Source of the DNA: Lewinella sp. IMCC34183
GTDB lineage: Bacteria > Bacteroidota > Bacteroidia > Chitinophagales > Saprospiraceae
Direction: 5' to 3'
Assembly: GCF_003390915.1 (NCBI RefSeq)
Contig: NZ_QMEM01000001.1
Location: forward strand, 806,001 to 870,000
Length of the DNA: 64,000 nt
Below, one piece after another: positions 17,648 through 26,240 of the stretch; positions within the stretch are counted from its first letter, which is position 1, and the number at the start of each line of letters is the position of its first letter. The notes beneath the pieces are model-generated. The model worked only from the letters and a program-made list of their open reading frames with translations, had not been told where the DNA came from and made no database searches. The position numbers were made by a program, and so were the translations under genes.

Positions 17648-18678
17648 AAGTTGTCACCTTCGGAGAGATCATGCTCCGCCTTACCCCCCCGGGACACCTG
17701 CGTTTCAGCCAGGCCTCCAGCTTCGACGTCGTCTACGGTGGCGGAGAAAGCAACGTAGCCGTGGCCCTCGCTAATTATGGCCTCGACGCCCACTTCGTGA
17801 CCCGTCTGCCCGATAACGACATCGGTGAGTGCGCGCTGATGGAACTGCGCAAGCGCAACGTCAAGACCGACCACGTCATCCGCGGCGGCGAGCGCCTGGG
17901 CATCTACTTCCTGGAAATGGGCGCCGTTCAGCGGGGCTCGAAGGTGGTTTACGACCGGGCCTACTCGGGCATGGCTACCATCGAAAAGGGCATGGTCGAC
18001 TGGGATGCCGTCCTGAAGGACGCCGACTGGTTCCACTGGACCGGCATCACGCCGGCCCTTTCGCAGGGAGCCGCCGACGCCTGCCTCGAGGCCATCCAGG
18101 CCGCCAACCGCCTGGGCGTGCCCGTATCCACCGACCTCAACTACCGCGCCAAGCTGTGGAAGTACGGCAAGGACCCCAAGGAGGTGATGCCCGACCTCGT
18201 CGAGGGCTGCGACGTCATCCTGGGCAACGAGGAGGACGCCGAGAAGCACTTCGGCCTTCACCCCGAAGAGGTGGACGTCACCGCCGGAGGTGAAATGGAC
18301 GGCAAGAAGTACCTGCCCGTGCTGAAGGAACTCATGAACCGCTTTCCCCGCTGCAAGATGACCATCACCACCCTGCGGGGGTCCGTCAGCGCCAGCCACA
18401 ACAGCTGGTCGGGCGTCCTCTACGACGGCGATAAGCTGTACGAGACCGAGACCTACCAGATCACCGACATCGTGGACCGCGTCGGCGGCGGCGACAGCTT
18501 CATGTCCGCCCTCATCTACGGCCTCCTCACCTTCAAGGACGACAAGCAAAAAGCCCTGGATTTCGCGGTAGGAGCCTCCTGCCTCAAGCACACCATTTAC
18601 GGCGACGCCAACCTGGTCACCGTAGACGAAGTAAATAAACTCATCGAAGGCGACGGCTCCGGCCGCGTCGCCCGCTAA
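17644..18678 (+). CDS. kdgK: 2-dehydro-3-deoxygluconate kinase (PfkB family)
   Basis: Phosphorylates 2-keto-3-deoxygluconate (KDG) to KDPG. 344 residues. PfkB signatures are visible: VVTFGEIMLRLTPPG at the start, YGGGESNVAVALANYGLDAHFVTRLPDNDIGE, and the anion-hole motif DRVGGGDSFMSALIYG with catalytic D284. A KDG substrate is supported by position between uxaC and eda. Overlaps uxaC by four bases and is separated from eda by a 60-base gap holding a perfect 28-bp palindrome. Confidence 0.93.
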   Translation: MKVVTFGEIMLRLTPPGHLRFSQASSFDVVYGGGESNVAVALANYGLDAHFVTRLPDNDIGECALMELRKRNVKTDHVIRGGERLGIYFLEMGAVQRGSKVVYDRAYSGMATIEKGMVDWDAVLKDADWFHWTGITPALSQGAADACLEAIQAANRLGVPVSTDLNYRAKLWKYGKDPKEVMPDLVEGCDVILGNEEDAEKHFGLHPEEVDVTAGGEMDGKKYLPVLKELMNRFPRCKMTITTLRGSVSASHNSWSGVLYDGDKLYETETYQITDIVDRVGGGDSFMSALIYGLLTFKDDKQKALDFAVGASCLKHTIYGDANLVTVDEVNKLIEGDGSGRVAR

Positions 18679-18691
18679 GCGTATATTGAAC

Positions 18692-18719
18692 TCCGGAGGC
18701 CGGCGCGCCGGCCTCCGGA
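18692..18719. terminator. Perfect 28-bp GC-rich palindrome between kdgK and eda
   Basis: TCCGGAGGCCGGCG followed immediately by its exact reverse complement. As RNA it would form a very stable hairpin 14 bases after the kdgK stop and 20 bases before the eda start. There is no following T-run, so it may be an mRNA-stability or partial-attenuation element and not a simple terminator. The palindrome itself is certain; its role is inference. Confidence 0.55.
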
Positions 18720-18738
18720 TTCGTCATGCAATACCCCT

Positions 18739-19407
18739 ATGTCCGTACATACCCGCCTGCAAACCCTGTCTGTTATCCACGACCAGGGCATCATGCCACT
18801 TTTCTACCACCACGACGCCGGGCTCGGCAAGCAAGTCCTGAAGGCCTGCTACGACGCCGGTGGCCGCCTGCTGGAATTCACTAACCGGGGCGACTTCGCC
18901 CACGAGACCTTCCGCGAGCTTAACCTCTACGCCCGCCAGGAACTGCCCGAAATGGTCCTGGGCGTAGGCTCCGTCAACGATGCGGCCACCGCTGCCCTCT
19001 ACATGCAGCTGGGGGCCAGCTTCATTGTCTCCGCCTCGCTGCGGGAAGACGTAGCGCTGGTCTGCAACCGCCGTAAGGTGCCCTACCTGCCGGGCTGCGC
19101 TACCCTCACGGAGATCGGCCGCGCCGAGGAACTGGGCTGCGAGATCGTGAAGCTCTTTCCGGGCAGCGTCTACGGCCCCGAATTCATCAAGGCCATCCGC
19201 GGTCCCCAACCCTGGACTAGCATCATGCCCACCGGCGGCGTGACCACCGAACTCCACAACCTGAAAGGCTGGTTCTCGGCCGGCGCCGTGTGCGTAGGGC
19301 TGGGTTCCCAACTCATCGGCAACTCGGTGCTCAAGGAGGGCAAGTTCTCCGAACTCACCGACAGCGTGCGGGAGGCCCTCAGAGTAGCCAAAGAGCTGCG
19401 CGCATGA
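18739..19407 (+). CDS. eda: KDPG / 4-hydroxy-2-oxoglutarate aldolase
   Basis: Splits 2-keto-3-deoxy-6-phosphogluconate into pyruvate and glyceraldehyde-3-phosphate. 222 residues, with the Schiff-base Lys K138 in CEIVKLFPGSVYGPEF and the catalytic Glu E46 in LLEFTNRGDF, where the family often has E(V/I)TxR. The phosphate-binding segment MPTGGVTTELHNLKGWFSAGAVCVGLGSQL is split between beta strands as expected. Its TGA overlaps the ATG of dctP (ATGA at 19404), tying the aldolase to the transporter. Confidence 0.94.
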   Translation: MSVHTRLQTLSVIHDQGIMPLFYHHDAGLGKQVLKACYDAGGRLLEFTNRGDFAHETFRELNLYARQELPEMVLGVGSVNDAATAALYMQLGASFIVSASLREDVALVCNRRKVPYLPGCATLTEIGRAEELGCEIVKLFPGSVYGPEFIKAIRGPQPWTSIMPTGGVTTELHNLKGWFSAGAVCVGLGSQLIGNSVLKEGKFSELTDSVREALRVAKELRA

Positions 19408-20396
19408 GAACGCTACTGTCTATTTGCTGCCTACTGACCCTGCTGCTGAGCGGCTGCGCCGAGGACCTGGAGGGAAACCGCGTCCTGCGGCTGGCCCACG
19501 GACTGGATACGGGCCACCCCGTTCACCTCGGCATGGTCTATATGGCCGAGCGGCTGGCCGAGCTGTCCAACGGAGAGCTTACCATCAGCATCTACCCCAA
19601 CAACCAGCTGGGCAGCGAGCGGCAGTGCCTCGAACTCCTCCAGATCGGCAGCCTCGACATGACTAAGGTCTCGGCCGCCGTGCTCGAGAACTTTTCGCCC
19701 GAGATCGCCGTGCTTTCCCTGCCGTACGTATTTCGCGGCCGGGAACACATTTACAAGTTTCAGGACAGCCCCCTGGGCCGGGAAATGCTCAGCGCCAGCG
19801 AGGAGTTCCGGCTGCGGGGGCTAGTCTACTTCGACGCCGGACAGCGCTCCTTCTACACCAAGGACCACCCCATCAACGTACCCGCCGACCTGCAGGGCGA
19901 AAAGATCCGCGTGCAGCTCAGCGCCACCGCGATCGCGATGGTACAGGCGCTGGGCGGCTCCCCCACCCCCATCTCCTACGGAGAACTCTACACTGCCCTC
20001 CAGCAGGGCGTCGTGGATGGTGCGGAAAACAACCCGCCCAGTTTTTACACCTCCCGGCATTACGAGGTCTGCAAGTACTATACCCTCGACGAGCACACCG
20101 CCGTCCCCGACGTGCTGATGATCGGCACCGAAGCCTGGGCGCGGCTCAGCGAGCAGGAACGGTCGTGGCTACAGGCCGCGGCGGACGAGGCCGTGGTCTA
20201 CCAGCGGGAGCTCTGGCAGGAAGCCGAGGCGGATGCCCTGGCCAAGGTAGAAGCCGAAGGCGTACAGATCATCCGCCCGGACAAGGGCCCCTTCATCGAG
20301 CAGACGGCGCCCATCCTGGAAAGCTACCGCAGTCAGCCGCGGCTGTACTCGCTGATTCAACAGATCATTGCAATGGCCCCCGAAGATGAAGGATAA
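19404..20396 (+). CDS. dctP: TRAP transporter solute-binding lipoprotein (DctP type)
   Basis: Captures the substrate and delivers it to the DctQM membrane complex. 330 residues from ATG 19404. MRTLLSICCLLTLLLSGCAED is a lipoprotein signal with lipidated C18. This differs from the soluble periplasmic DctP of Proteobacteria but suits retention at a membrane. Family marks: LRLAHGLDTGHPVHLGMVYMAE (split), NQLGSERQCLELLQIGSLDM, and the ligand-carboxylate Arg in GEKIRVQ followed by GGSPTPISYGELYTALQQGVVDGAENNP. Downstream of uronate genes, so a hexuronate or related sugar acid is the likely ligand (inference). Confidence 0.93.
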   Translation: MRTLLSICCLLTLLLSGCAEDLEGNRVLRLAHGLDTGHPVHLGMVYMAERLAELSNGELTISIYPNNQLGSERQCLELLQIGSLDMTKVSAAVLENFSPEIAVLSLPYVFRGREHIYKFQDSPLGREMLSASEEFRLRGLVYFDAGQRSFYTKDHPINVPADLQGEKIRVQLSATAIAMVQALGGSPTPISYGELYTALQQGVVDGAENNPPSFYTSRHYEVCKYYTLDEHTAVPDVLMIGTEAWARLSEQERSWLQAAADEAVVYQRELWQEAEADALAKVEAEGVQIIRPDKGPFIEQTAPILESYRSQPRLYSLIQQIIAMAPEDEG

Positions 20397-20814
20397 GGTT
20401 GACAAAGTACTGGGCTACGCCCTGGTGATCATGCTCGCCGTTATGACGCTCGACGTGCTGTGGGGGGTCTTCACCCGGTACGTCATGAGCAATCAGGCGA
20501 GCTGGTCCGAAGAACTGGCCCGCTTCCTCCTCATCTGGATCGGTATCCTCGGGGCCGCCTACGCCAGCGGACAACGGTTGCACCTCTCCATCGACCTGCT
20601 GAATAATAAGCCCGTGCGGTTGATCGCGGTGCTGATCATCCTGTTCGCCTTCGGGGTGCTGGTCCTCGGCGGTTCCCGCCTCGTACTGCTGACCGCCGAA
20701 CTGGGTCAGCGGTCCCCGGCCCTGGGCATCCCGATGTCGCTCATCTACTCCGTCGTGCCGATCAGCGGACTTCTCATTATCTACTACCGCCTGTCGGACT
20801 TTAAAGCCACCTGA
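20386..20814 (+). CDS. dctQ: TRAP transporter small permease (DctQ type)
   Basis: 142 residues from ATG 20386, overlapping the end of dctP by 11 bases; an ATG at 20368 lies deeper in dctP and is less likely. Four transmembrane helices follow the DctQ pattern: VLGYALVIMLAVMTLDVLWGVFTRYV, then SWSEELARFLLIWIGILGAAYASG with the conserved SWxEExARxLLIWxxxLGA signature, then two C-terminal helices. It stabilises the large permease. Its TGA overlaps the dctM ATG by one base. Confidence 0.93.
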   Translation: MKDKVDKVLGYALVIMLAVMTLDVLWGVFTRYVMSNQASWSEELARFLLIWIGILGAAYASGQRLHLSIDLLNNKPVRLIAVLIILFAFGVLVLGGSRLVLLTAELGQRSPALGIPMSLIYSVVPISGLLIIYYRLSDFKAT

Positions 20815-22100
20815 TGGAAGTCGCCATCCTCGTACTCACCTTCGTCGTTCTGATCGGTCTGGGCATGCCCATTGCCTGGTGTATCGGCATCAGCGCCACC
20901 GTGACGATGCTGGTGAGCATCCCTACCCTTCCGGCGCTGACCACCGTGGCCCAGCAGACCGCTACCGGCCTCGACAGTTTCAGTCTGCTGGCTATCCCCT
21001 TCTTCATTCTGGCCGGGCAGATCATGAACCAGGGTGGCATCGCCCGCCGGCTCATTGCCTTTGCCCGCTCATTAGTGGGCGGCCTTCCGGGCGGCTTGGC
21101 GCACGTCAACGTCATCGCAGCGATGCTCTTCGGGGCCATCGCCGGCTCGGCGGCGGCCGCGGCGTCGGCCATCGGGGAAACCGTGGGCAAGGCCATGGAA
21201 AAAGAAGGCTACAGTAAGGAGTTCTCCGCGGCCGTCAATATCACCTCTTCTACCACGGGGCTGATTATTCCGCCGAGCAATATCCTCATCGTCTACAGCC
21301 TCGCCAGCGGCGGCGTCAGCATCGCGGCGCTCTTTCTGGCGGGCTACATCCCGGGCCTGCTGGTGGGCCTGCTGCTTATGATCGTGGCCGCCATCATCTC
21401 CAAGCGAAAGGGGTACACCACGCGGGGCACCTTCTCCCTCGGTGAGATCGGCCGCACCTTCGTCGGGGCGCTTCCGAGCCTGCTGCTGCTCGTTATCGTC
21501 ATTGGCGGCATCGTTGCCGGCGTTTTCACCGCCACGGAGGCCTCGGCCGCCGCGGTGCTGTACTGCCTGGGACTGAGTTTTATTTATCGGGAAGTCAAGC
21601 TGAAGGACTTACCGCAGGTCTTCCTCAACGCAGTCGGGACCACCTCGATCGTCATGATCCTGATCGCCACGTCCATCTCGATGTCCTGGATCATGGCCTT
21701 CGAGAACATTCCCCAGGACATCACCAGCTTCCTGCTGGCGACCAGCGATAACCCGATCGTGATCATGATCATCATCAACCTAATCCTGCTCTTCGTGGGC
21801 GTGTTCATGGACATGACGCCGGCCGTACTGATCTTCACCCCGATCTTCCTGCCGGTCGCGCAGCAGATCGGCATCGATCCGGTTCACTTCGGCATCATCA
21901 TGATCCTCAACCTCTGCATCGGTCTCTGTACCCCCCCGGTGGGTGCGGTACTCTTCGTAGGAGTTGGCGTGGCCGGTACGACGATCCAGAAGGTCGTCCG
22001 CCCGATGCTGCCCTTTTTCGTAGCTATGCTCGTCGCCCTGCTGATCGTGACGCTCGTGCCGGGCCTCAGCACCTGGCTCCCGGCTCAGTTCGGATTCTAG
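20814..22100 (+). CDS. dctM: TRAP transporter large permease (DctM type)
   Basis: 428 residues with about 11-12 hydrophobic segments. This subunit carries out transport, which in studied TRAP systems is coupled to a sodium gradient. Family marks: LAIPFFILAGQIMNQGGIARRLI, AAMLFGAIAGSAAAAASAIGETVG, NITSSTTGLIIPPSNILIVYSL and the late LNLCIGLCTPPVGAVLFVG. The last gene of the uxaC-kdgK-eda-dctPQM set. It converges on the KtrB gene, with 23 bases between the stops. Confidence 0.94.
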   Translation: MEVAILVLTFVVLIGLGMPIAWCIGISATVTMLVSIPTLPALTTVAQQTATGLDSFSLLAIPFFILAGQIMNQGGIARRLIAFARSLVGGLPGGLAHVNVIAAMLFGAIAGSAAAAASAIGETVGKAMEKEGYSKEFSAAVNITSSTTGLIIPPSNILIVYSLASGGVSIAALFLAGYIPGLLVGLLLMIVAAIISKRKGYTTRGTFSLGEIGRTFVGALPSLLLLVIVIGGIVAGVFTATEASAAAVLYCLGLSFIYREVKLKDLPQVFLNAVGTTSIVMILIATSISMSWIMAFENIPQDITSFLLATSDNPIVIMIIINLILLFVGVFMDMTPAVLIFTPIFLPVAQQIGIDPVHFGIIMILNLCIGLCTPPVGAVLFVGVGVAGTTIQKVVRPMLPFFVAMLVALLIVTLVPGLSTWLPAQFGF

Positions 22101-22123
22101 GCGGCGCGGCGCGGGTGCGGGGC

Positions 22124-23470
22124 CTACCCCTCAATCGCAATATCCCCGTCCTGCCCGTCACCGGGGTCGGCCACCTCACCGGATTGCGGCGAATGGCCGA
22201 AGACGGCCATGATCACGGACAGTGTACCTAATCGCCCGAGAATCATCAGCACCATCAGGAGCACCTTCCCGGACGGGCCCACTTCCCCCGTCGTACCCAG
22301 CGAGAGCCCTACCGTTCCGAGGGCGGAGACCACCTCAAAGATGGGGGCCAGGCTATCGTCGGGCGTGCGAACGAGCAGCACGAAACCCGCCGTGACCACT
22401 GCGATCAGGTTGGCAATCAACAGGGCCACCGCCAGGTGGACCCGCTGTTGGGTGAGCCGGGCCCCGAGCAGCACCACGTCGCGCCGGCGGCGCACGACCG
22501 ATACGACGTAGGCCACCCCCGTGGCGGCCGTGGTGTTCTTGATGCCGCCACCCGTACCCGAGGGGGACGCCCCGATGAACATGAAGACCGTCAGCAACAG
22601 GTAGCTGGCGGCACTCAGGCGGTCGATGGGCACGGTGCTGAAGCCCGTGGTGGAGATGGTGCTTACGGCCTGAAATGCTCCCGCCATGAGGTCCTGCTGC
22701 CAGCGACCGCCGCCCCGGAAGTAGGGATCGTAGAGGAGCAGCGTCGCCGTCACGCCCACCAGGCTGACGGACATGACCAGCAGTATCACCCGGGTCGTGA
22801 TGCCCAGCCGCTCGGTCGTACCCCGCAGCCGGTCGTAGACGTCCACGAAGAAGAGGAAGCCGAACGAACCGGCCAGGCTGAGCAGGGAGACGGTCACGTT
22901 GACCGCAACACTGTCCGTGAAGCCCTGCAGGCTGTCGGTAAAGAGGTGGAATCCCGCGGTGCAGAAAGCGCTGACCGCGATGAAGATGCCCTTCCAGACC
23001 GGCATACTCTCTCCGTGGGCGGAAAAGGCGAACGACAGCACGATACCGCCGATGAGCTCGCACGCGACCGTGAACCAGAGGAGCTTGATCAGGAACGTGC
23101 GGTGGTCGGAGCCCTCGGGTACGGTGTAATCATTCTCTACCATCTCCGCCTCTTCCCGATCGGGCGACTTTACCCCGTAAGGGCTATCCATGAGGAGCCA
23201 GCCGGCCAGCGACATATACCCCAGCCCCCCTACCTGGATCAGCAGCAGGATTACGACCTGCCCCGTGAAGGAATAGGTATCGGCCACGTTGAGGGTCGTG
23301 AGGCCGGTCGTCGTCAGCGCCGAGGTTGCCGTGAAGCAGGAGTCCAGCCAGGAGAGCGATTGTGAAGTGCAGATATTCAGGCTGAGCGCCCCACACCCCA
23401 CCGCGAGCAGCACGAAGTAGCCGATCAGCAGCTTCTGCAGGGGCGTCGCCTTGGTGCGGTACAGGTTCAC
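22124..23470 (-). CDS. TrkH/KtrB family potassium transporter membrane subunit
   Basis: 448 residues from a GTG start at 23470. The four pore loops with their selectivity-filter glycines are visible: TSALTTTGLTTLNV (about residue 50), SAFCTAGFHLFTDSL, TISTTGFSTVPIDR and SALGTVGLSLGTTGE. The size fits KtrB better than TrkH (usually near 480). KtrB uptake is commonly sodium-dependent. No KtrA/TrkA regulatory subunit lies nearby. It is divergent from the sodium-pumping rhodopsin across a 131-base gap, a suggestive pairing. Confidence 0.9.
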   Translation of the reverse strand: MNLYRTKATPLQKLLIGYFVLLAVGCGALSLNICTSQSLSWLDSCFTATSALTTTGLTTLNVADTYSFTGQVVILLLIQVGGLGYMSLAGWLLMDSPYGVKSPDREEAEMVENDYTVPEGSDHRTFLIKLLWFTVACELIGGIVLSFAFSAHGESMPVWKGIFIAVSAFCTAGFHLFTDSLQGFTDSVAVNVTVSLLSLAGSFGFLFFVDVYDRLRGTTERLGITTRVILLVMSVSLVGVTATLLLYDPYFRGGGRWQQDLMAGAFQAVSTISTTGFSTVPIDRLSAASYLLLTVFMFIGASPSGTGGGIKNTTAATGVAYVVSVVRRRRDVVLLGARLTQQRVHLAVALLIANLIAVVTAGFVLLVRTPDDSLAPIFEVVSALGTVGLSLGTTGEVGPSGKVLLMVLMILGRLGTLSVIMAVFGHSPQSGEVADPGDGQDGDIAIEG

Positions 23471-23601
23471 ACCCGCTGAAAGGGAAGAGAACCGAATTTA
23501 GTTGCGCCGATCTAGTGGATTCCGGCTAATTCAGGTAACAACGCGTCTCCGCAACAAATTTTGCCTAACTGAATTTAACCGATACAAGCAACACACGTGA
23601 T

Positions 23602-24447
23602 ATGGACCAGCTAGGAAATGCAAACTTTGAAAATTACGTCGCCCTGCGGGACGGAATCTCCGAGATGGCCTACCAGATGGTGGCCCACTGCCTCACGCTC
23701 GGTTATGCAGTAATGCTGGCCGCCCTGTTCTACTTCGTGGTCACTACCCGGTATTCCGCCCCCCGCTTTCGCATCTCCTCGGTGTTGTCCGGGGTGGTGA
23801 TGGTGTCCGCATTTCTCCTGCTCTACGTGCAGTCACAGAACTGGAACAACACCTTCAACTTCGACCTGGAGAGCGGCAAGTACGTCCTCGCCACGGGCGA
23901 CGATCTGTTCAACAACGGATACCGGTACCTGAACTGGCTGATCGATGTACCCATGCTGCTGTTCCAGATCCTGTTCGTGGTATCCCTGACCAAGAGCAGT
24001 TTCAGCAGTATCCGCAATCAGTTCTGGTTTTCGGGCGTCTTGATGATCCTGACCGGCTACGTCGGGCAGTACTACGAGGTGACCAACCTTACCGCCTTTT
24101 TCGTGTGGGGCGCGATCTCTACCGTGTTTTTCCTGCACGTACTCTGGGTTATGAACCGGGTCATCAAGGAGGGAAAGGAAGGCCTCTCCGAGCCGGCCCG
24201 CGCGGTCCTGAACCGCATCTGGATCGTCTTCCTCGTGTCCTGGTTTCTCTATCCGGGAGCCTACCTGATGCCGCACCTGCTGGGCATCGAGGGCGGCTTC
24301 TTCAACGAAACCGGCATTGTTGCCCGGCAGATGACCTACACGGTAGCCGATATCGTTTCGAAAGTGATCTACGGGATTCTGCTTACCCAGTTGGCGCAGA
24401 TCATGAGCCGTGAGGAAGGCTACGACTACGCAACCCTCCACCGGTAA
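23602..24447 (+). CDS. Light-driven sodium pump rhodopsin (KR2-like, NDQ motif)
   Basis: 281 residues, seven transmembrane helices. Helix C reads NGYRYLNWLIDVPMLLFQIL, giving R108, N111, D115 and Q122, the N-D-Q triplet that defines sodium-pumping rhodopsins (N112, D116, Q123 in KR2). The retinal Lys is K254 in TVADIVSKVIYG, with counter-ion D250. The N-terminus QLGNANFENYVAL is almost the same as KR2 (LGNANFENF), which caps the KR2 protomer. Expected to export Na+ in light and to bind retinal made by the Blh enzyme encoded 190 bases downstream. Divergent from a KtrB potassium transporter. Ion specificity is transferred from KR2. Confidence 0.97.
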   Translation: MDQLGNANFENYVALRDGISEMAYQMVAHCLTLGYAVMLAALFYFVVTTRYSAPRFRISSVLSGVVMVSAFLLLYVQSQNWNNTFNFDLESGKYVLATGDDLFNNGYRYLNWLIDVPMLLFQILFVVSLTKSSFSSIRNQFWFSGVLMILTGYVGQYYEVTNLTAFFVWGAISTVFFLHVLWVMNRVIKEGKEGLSEPARAVLNRIWIVFLVSWFLYPGAYLMPHLLGIEGGFFNETGIVARQMTYTVADIVSKVIYGILLTQLAQIMSREEGYDYATLHR

Positions 24448-24453
24448 GGGAGT

Positions 24454-24480
24454 GGCCGGTCAGCAGACGGTCTGCCGGCC
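24454..24480 (+). other. Imperfect hairpin after the sodium-pump rhodopsin gene
   Basis: GGCCGG-T-CAG, an 8-base loop, then CTG-CCGGCC: a 9-bp stem with one bulge, starting 6 bases after the rhodopsin stop codon. No T-run follows. It could partly attenuate read-through into blh or protect the rhodopsin mRNA end. Inference. Confidence 0.4.
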
Positions 24481-24637
24481 ATAGGTCAAGCCTGAACAAT
24501 TCAGCAGGCTGATGCGATAATAACGCACAATTCGTTGTAATTGTACTCAATTTGTCCGTTCTTGCCCGTCTTAACCCCGGCGGACCCATCCAAACACCTG
24601 AGGTACCCCCCGTCCCCTGAATACTTCCACCACCCGA

Positions 24638-25510
24638 TTGCGTCCCCTGCCGTGGATCATCCGCGGCCTGACCCTGACCGTGCTCCTGCTCGCTCCCTCC
24701 GGAGGTGGCGCGGTCGTGGCGCTGATTCTGGTGGCCCTGGGTATTCCGCACGGAGCGGCCGACCACCTCATTTACCGCAGCCAGCACGCCGGCACCGGTA
24801 CTTCGTGGAGCCTTCGCTTTTCTGCTTACTACCTGTTACTGATTGCCGCCTATGCCTTGCTCTGGCTGTTGGTTCCCCTGCTGGCGCTGATACTGTTCCT
24901 GGCGGTTTCGGTGTACCACTTCGGTCAGTCACGGGCGGGTGATCCAGTCGAGCAATTGCTGTGGGGGCTTTTCGTGCTGGGCTTCCCGGTGCTGGGGCAT
25001 TTCGCGCAGGCCCAACCGGTCATCGCGGGGATGATCGGCTTCTCCCCGGACCTACCGGGGTGGGTGACGGCGTATTTGCCTTCCCTGTTCGTTCTTTCGG
25101 TGGGAGCGGTGGCTATCCGGTGCGACGACTACGAGCGATTGCTGGATCTCGCCCTCCTCGCGGCCGTTTTCCTCTCCGTGGACCTGCTGCTCGGCTTCGC
25201 CATATACTTTTTACTCTGGCATTCCTTGCCGGCCGCACGGGATCAGTGGCTGTACCTCCGACAGCATTCCCTCTCCGGGCGCCTCTCAACCTATCTGCTG
25301 CAGCTGCTGCCACTGACATTGGGGGCCTTCGTGACGCTCGCGCTGGTGTACTGGTTCGTACTGCGTCAAGCCGACGGCACGGCGCTGCCCCTGAGTCACC
25401 TGTTCATCCTTGTTTCGCTGATCACCCTTCCCCACGCCTTGCTGGTCAGCGTTGTGTACCGGACACCCCCGGGGGAAGAGGCTACCACTCCACCGGCTCA
25501 CCGTCCTTAA
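24638..25510 (+). CDS. blh: Brp/Blh family beta-carotene 15,15'-dioxygenase
   Basis: Cleaves beta-carotene to two retinal molecules in the membrane. 290 residues with about eight hydrophobic helices. The metal-binding His motifs of the family are present: LGIPHGAADHLIY (about residue 37), SVYHFGQSRAG (about 90), FLLWHSLPAARDQW (about 195) and ITLPHALLVSVVY (about 270). The first usable start is TTG 24638: an in-frame stop lies at 24599-24601 and no ATG or GTG precedes the first motif. It follows the sodium-pump rhodopsin and serves both rhodopsins in the window. Its end overlaps the convergent SDR gene by 29 bases. Confidence 0.93.
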   Translation: MRPLPWIIRGLTLTVLLLAPSGGGAVVALILVALGIPHGAADHLIYRSQHAGTGTSWSLRFSAYYLLLIAAYALLWLLVPLLALILFLAVSVYHFGQSRAGDPVEQLLWGLFVLGFPVLGHFAQAQPVIAGMIGFSPDLPGWVTAYLPSLFVLSVGAVAIRCDDYERLLDLALLAAVFLSVDLLLGFAIYFLLWHSLPAARDQWLYLRQHSLSGRLSTYLLQLLPLTLGAFVTLALVYWFVLRQADGTALPLSHLFILVSLITLPHALLVSVVYRTPPGEEATTPPAHRP

Positions 25511-26174
25511 AAAAGCCACCCGTCGGACCGCCGTCCGGCAGATTGACCGCCCAGCAAATACTGCGCGCGCCTTCCGATACGTCCCGCTCCGCTTCCGGTC
25601 CGCCCATGCGTGTCCGTACCCACCCGGGGCACACGGCGTTGACGAGGATGTTGTCGTCGCTCAGGTCGGCAGCGAGCTTAACGGTCAGCATGTTCAGGGC
25701 CGTCTTGGACACCGCGTACGCGGGCGTTCCGGGCCAGGAATTGACGAAGGAGCCGCTGGAACTGGATACGTTAACGATACGCCCGTCTCCGGCTCGCGAG
25801 AACAGGGCGTGCAGGGCCTTGACCATCCGCCAGGGGCCGAGCGTATTTACCTGCAGGGCCTCCTCTACGATCGCCAGGTCCGCATCGAGCGTGGTCTGGT
25901 AGGTATCGTAGTGAATGCCGGCATTGTTGACGAGCACGTGGACGGTGCCCCAGGTCTCCCGCAGGTAGGCAGCCAGTTCGTCGATGCTCCGCGGGTCGGC
26001 GACGTCGCAGGGGTGAAAGTCGACCGAGAGCCCCCCCGCCCGGAACGCTTCGGCGACGTCGCGACCCGCCGCCGACCGGCTGGTCAGCACGACGCGGTAC
26101 CCTTCCTCTGCCAACTGCCGGACCACTTCCCGGCCCAGTCCGCGGTTTCCGCCGGTGACTACTGCATTCTTCAT
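25482..26174 (-). CDS. SDR family NAD(P)-dependent oxidoreductase
   Basis: 230 residues, classical short-chain dehydrogenase: cofactor motif VTGGNRGLGREVV (residues 6-18), LVNNAGIHYDTY, catalytic Ser in VNVSSSSGSF, and Y-x-x-x-K as YAVSK. The post-catalytic stretch NAVCPGWVRTRMGG and the C-terminus LPDGGPTGGFFKDGEPVEW resemble carbonyl-reductase-like SDRs of plants and bacteria. The substrate is unknown. Overlaps blh tail to tail; divergent from the OsmC gene (66-base gap). Confidence 0.9.
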   Translation of the reverse strand: MKNAVVTGGNRGLGREVVRQLAEEGYRVVLTSRSAAGRDVAEAFRAGGLSVDFHPCDVADPRSIDELAAYLRETWGTVHVLVNNAGIHYDTYQTTLDADLAIVEEALQVNTLGPWRMVKALHALFSRAGDGRIVNVSSSSGSFVNSWPGTPAYAVSKTALNMLTVKLAADLSDDNILVNAVCPGWVRTRMGGPEAERDVSEGARSICWAVNLPDGGPTGGFFKDGEPVEW

Positions 26175-26240
26175 GCGGCGAAGGTAAGGCTATGAACAAA
26201 AGGACCGATCCACTCGTAAGGCTGGTACAAAACAACTACC

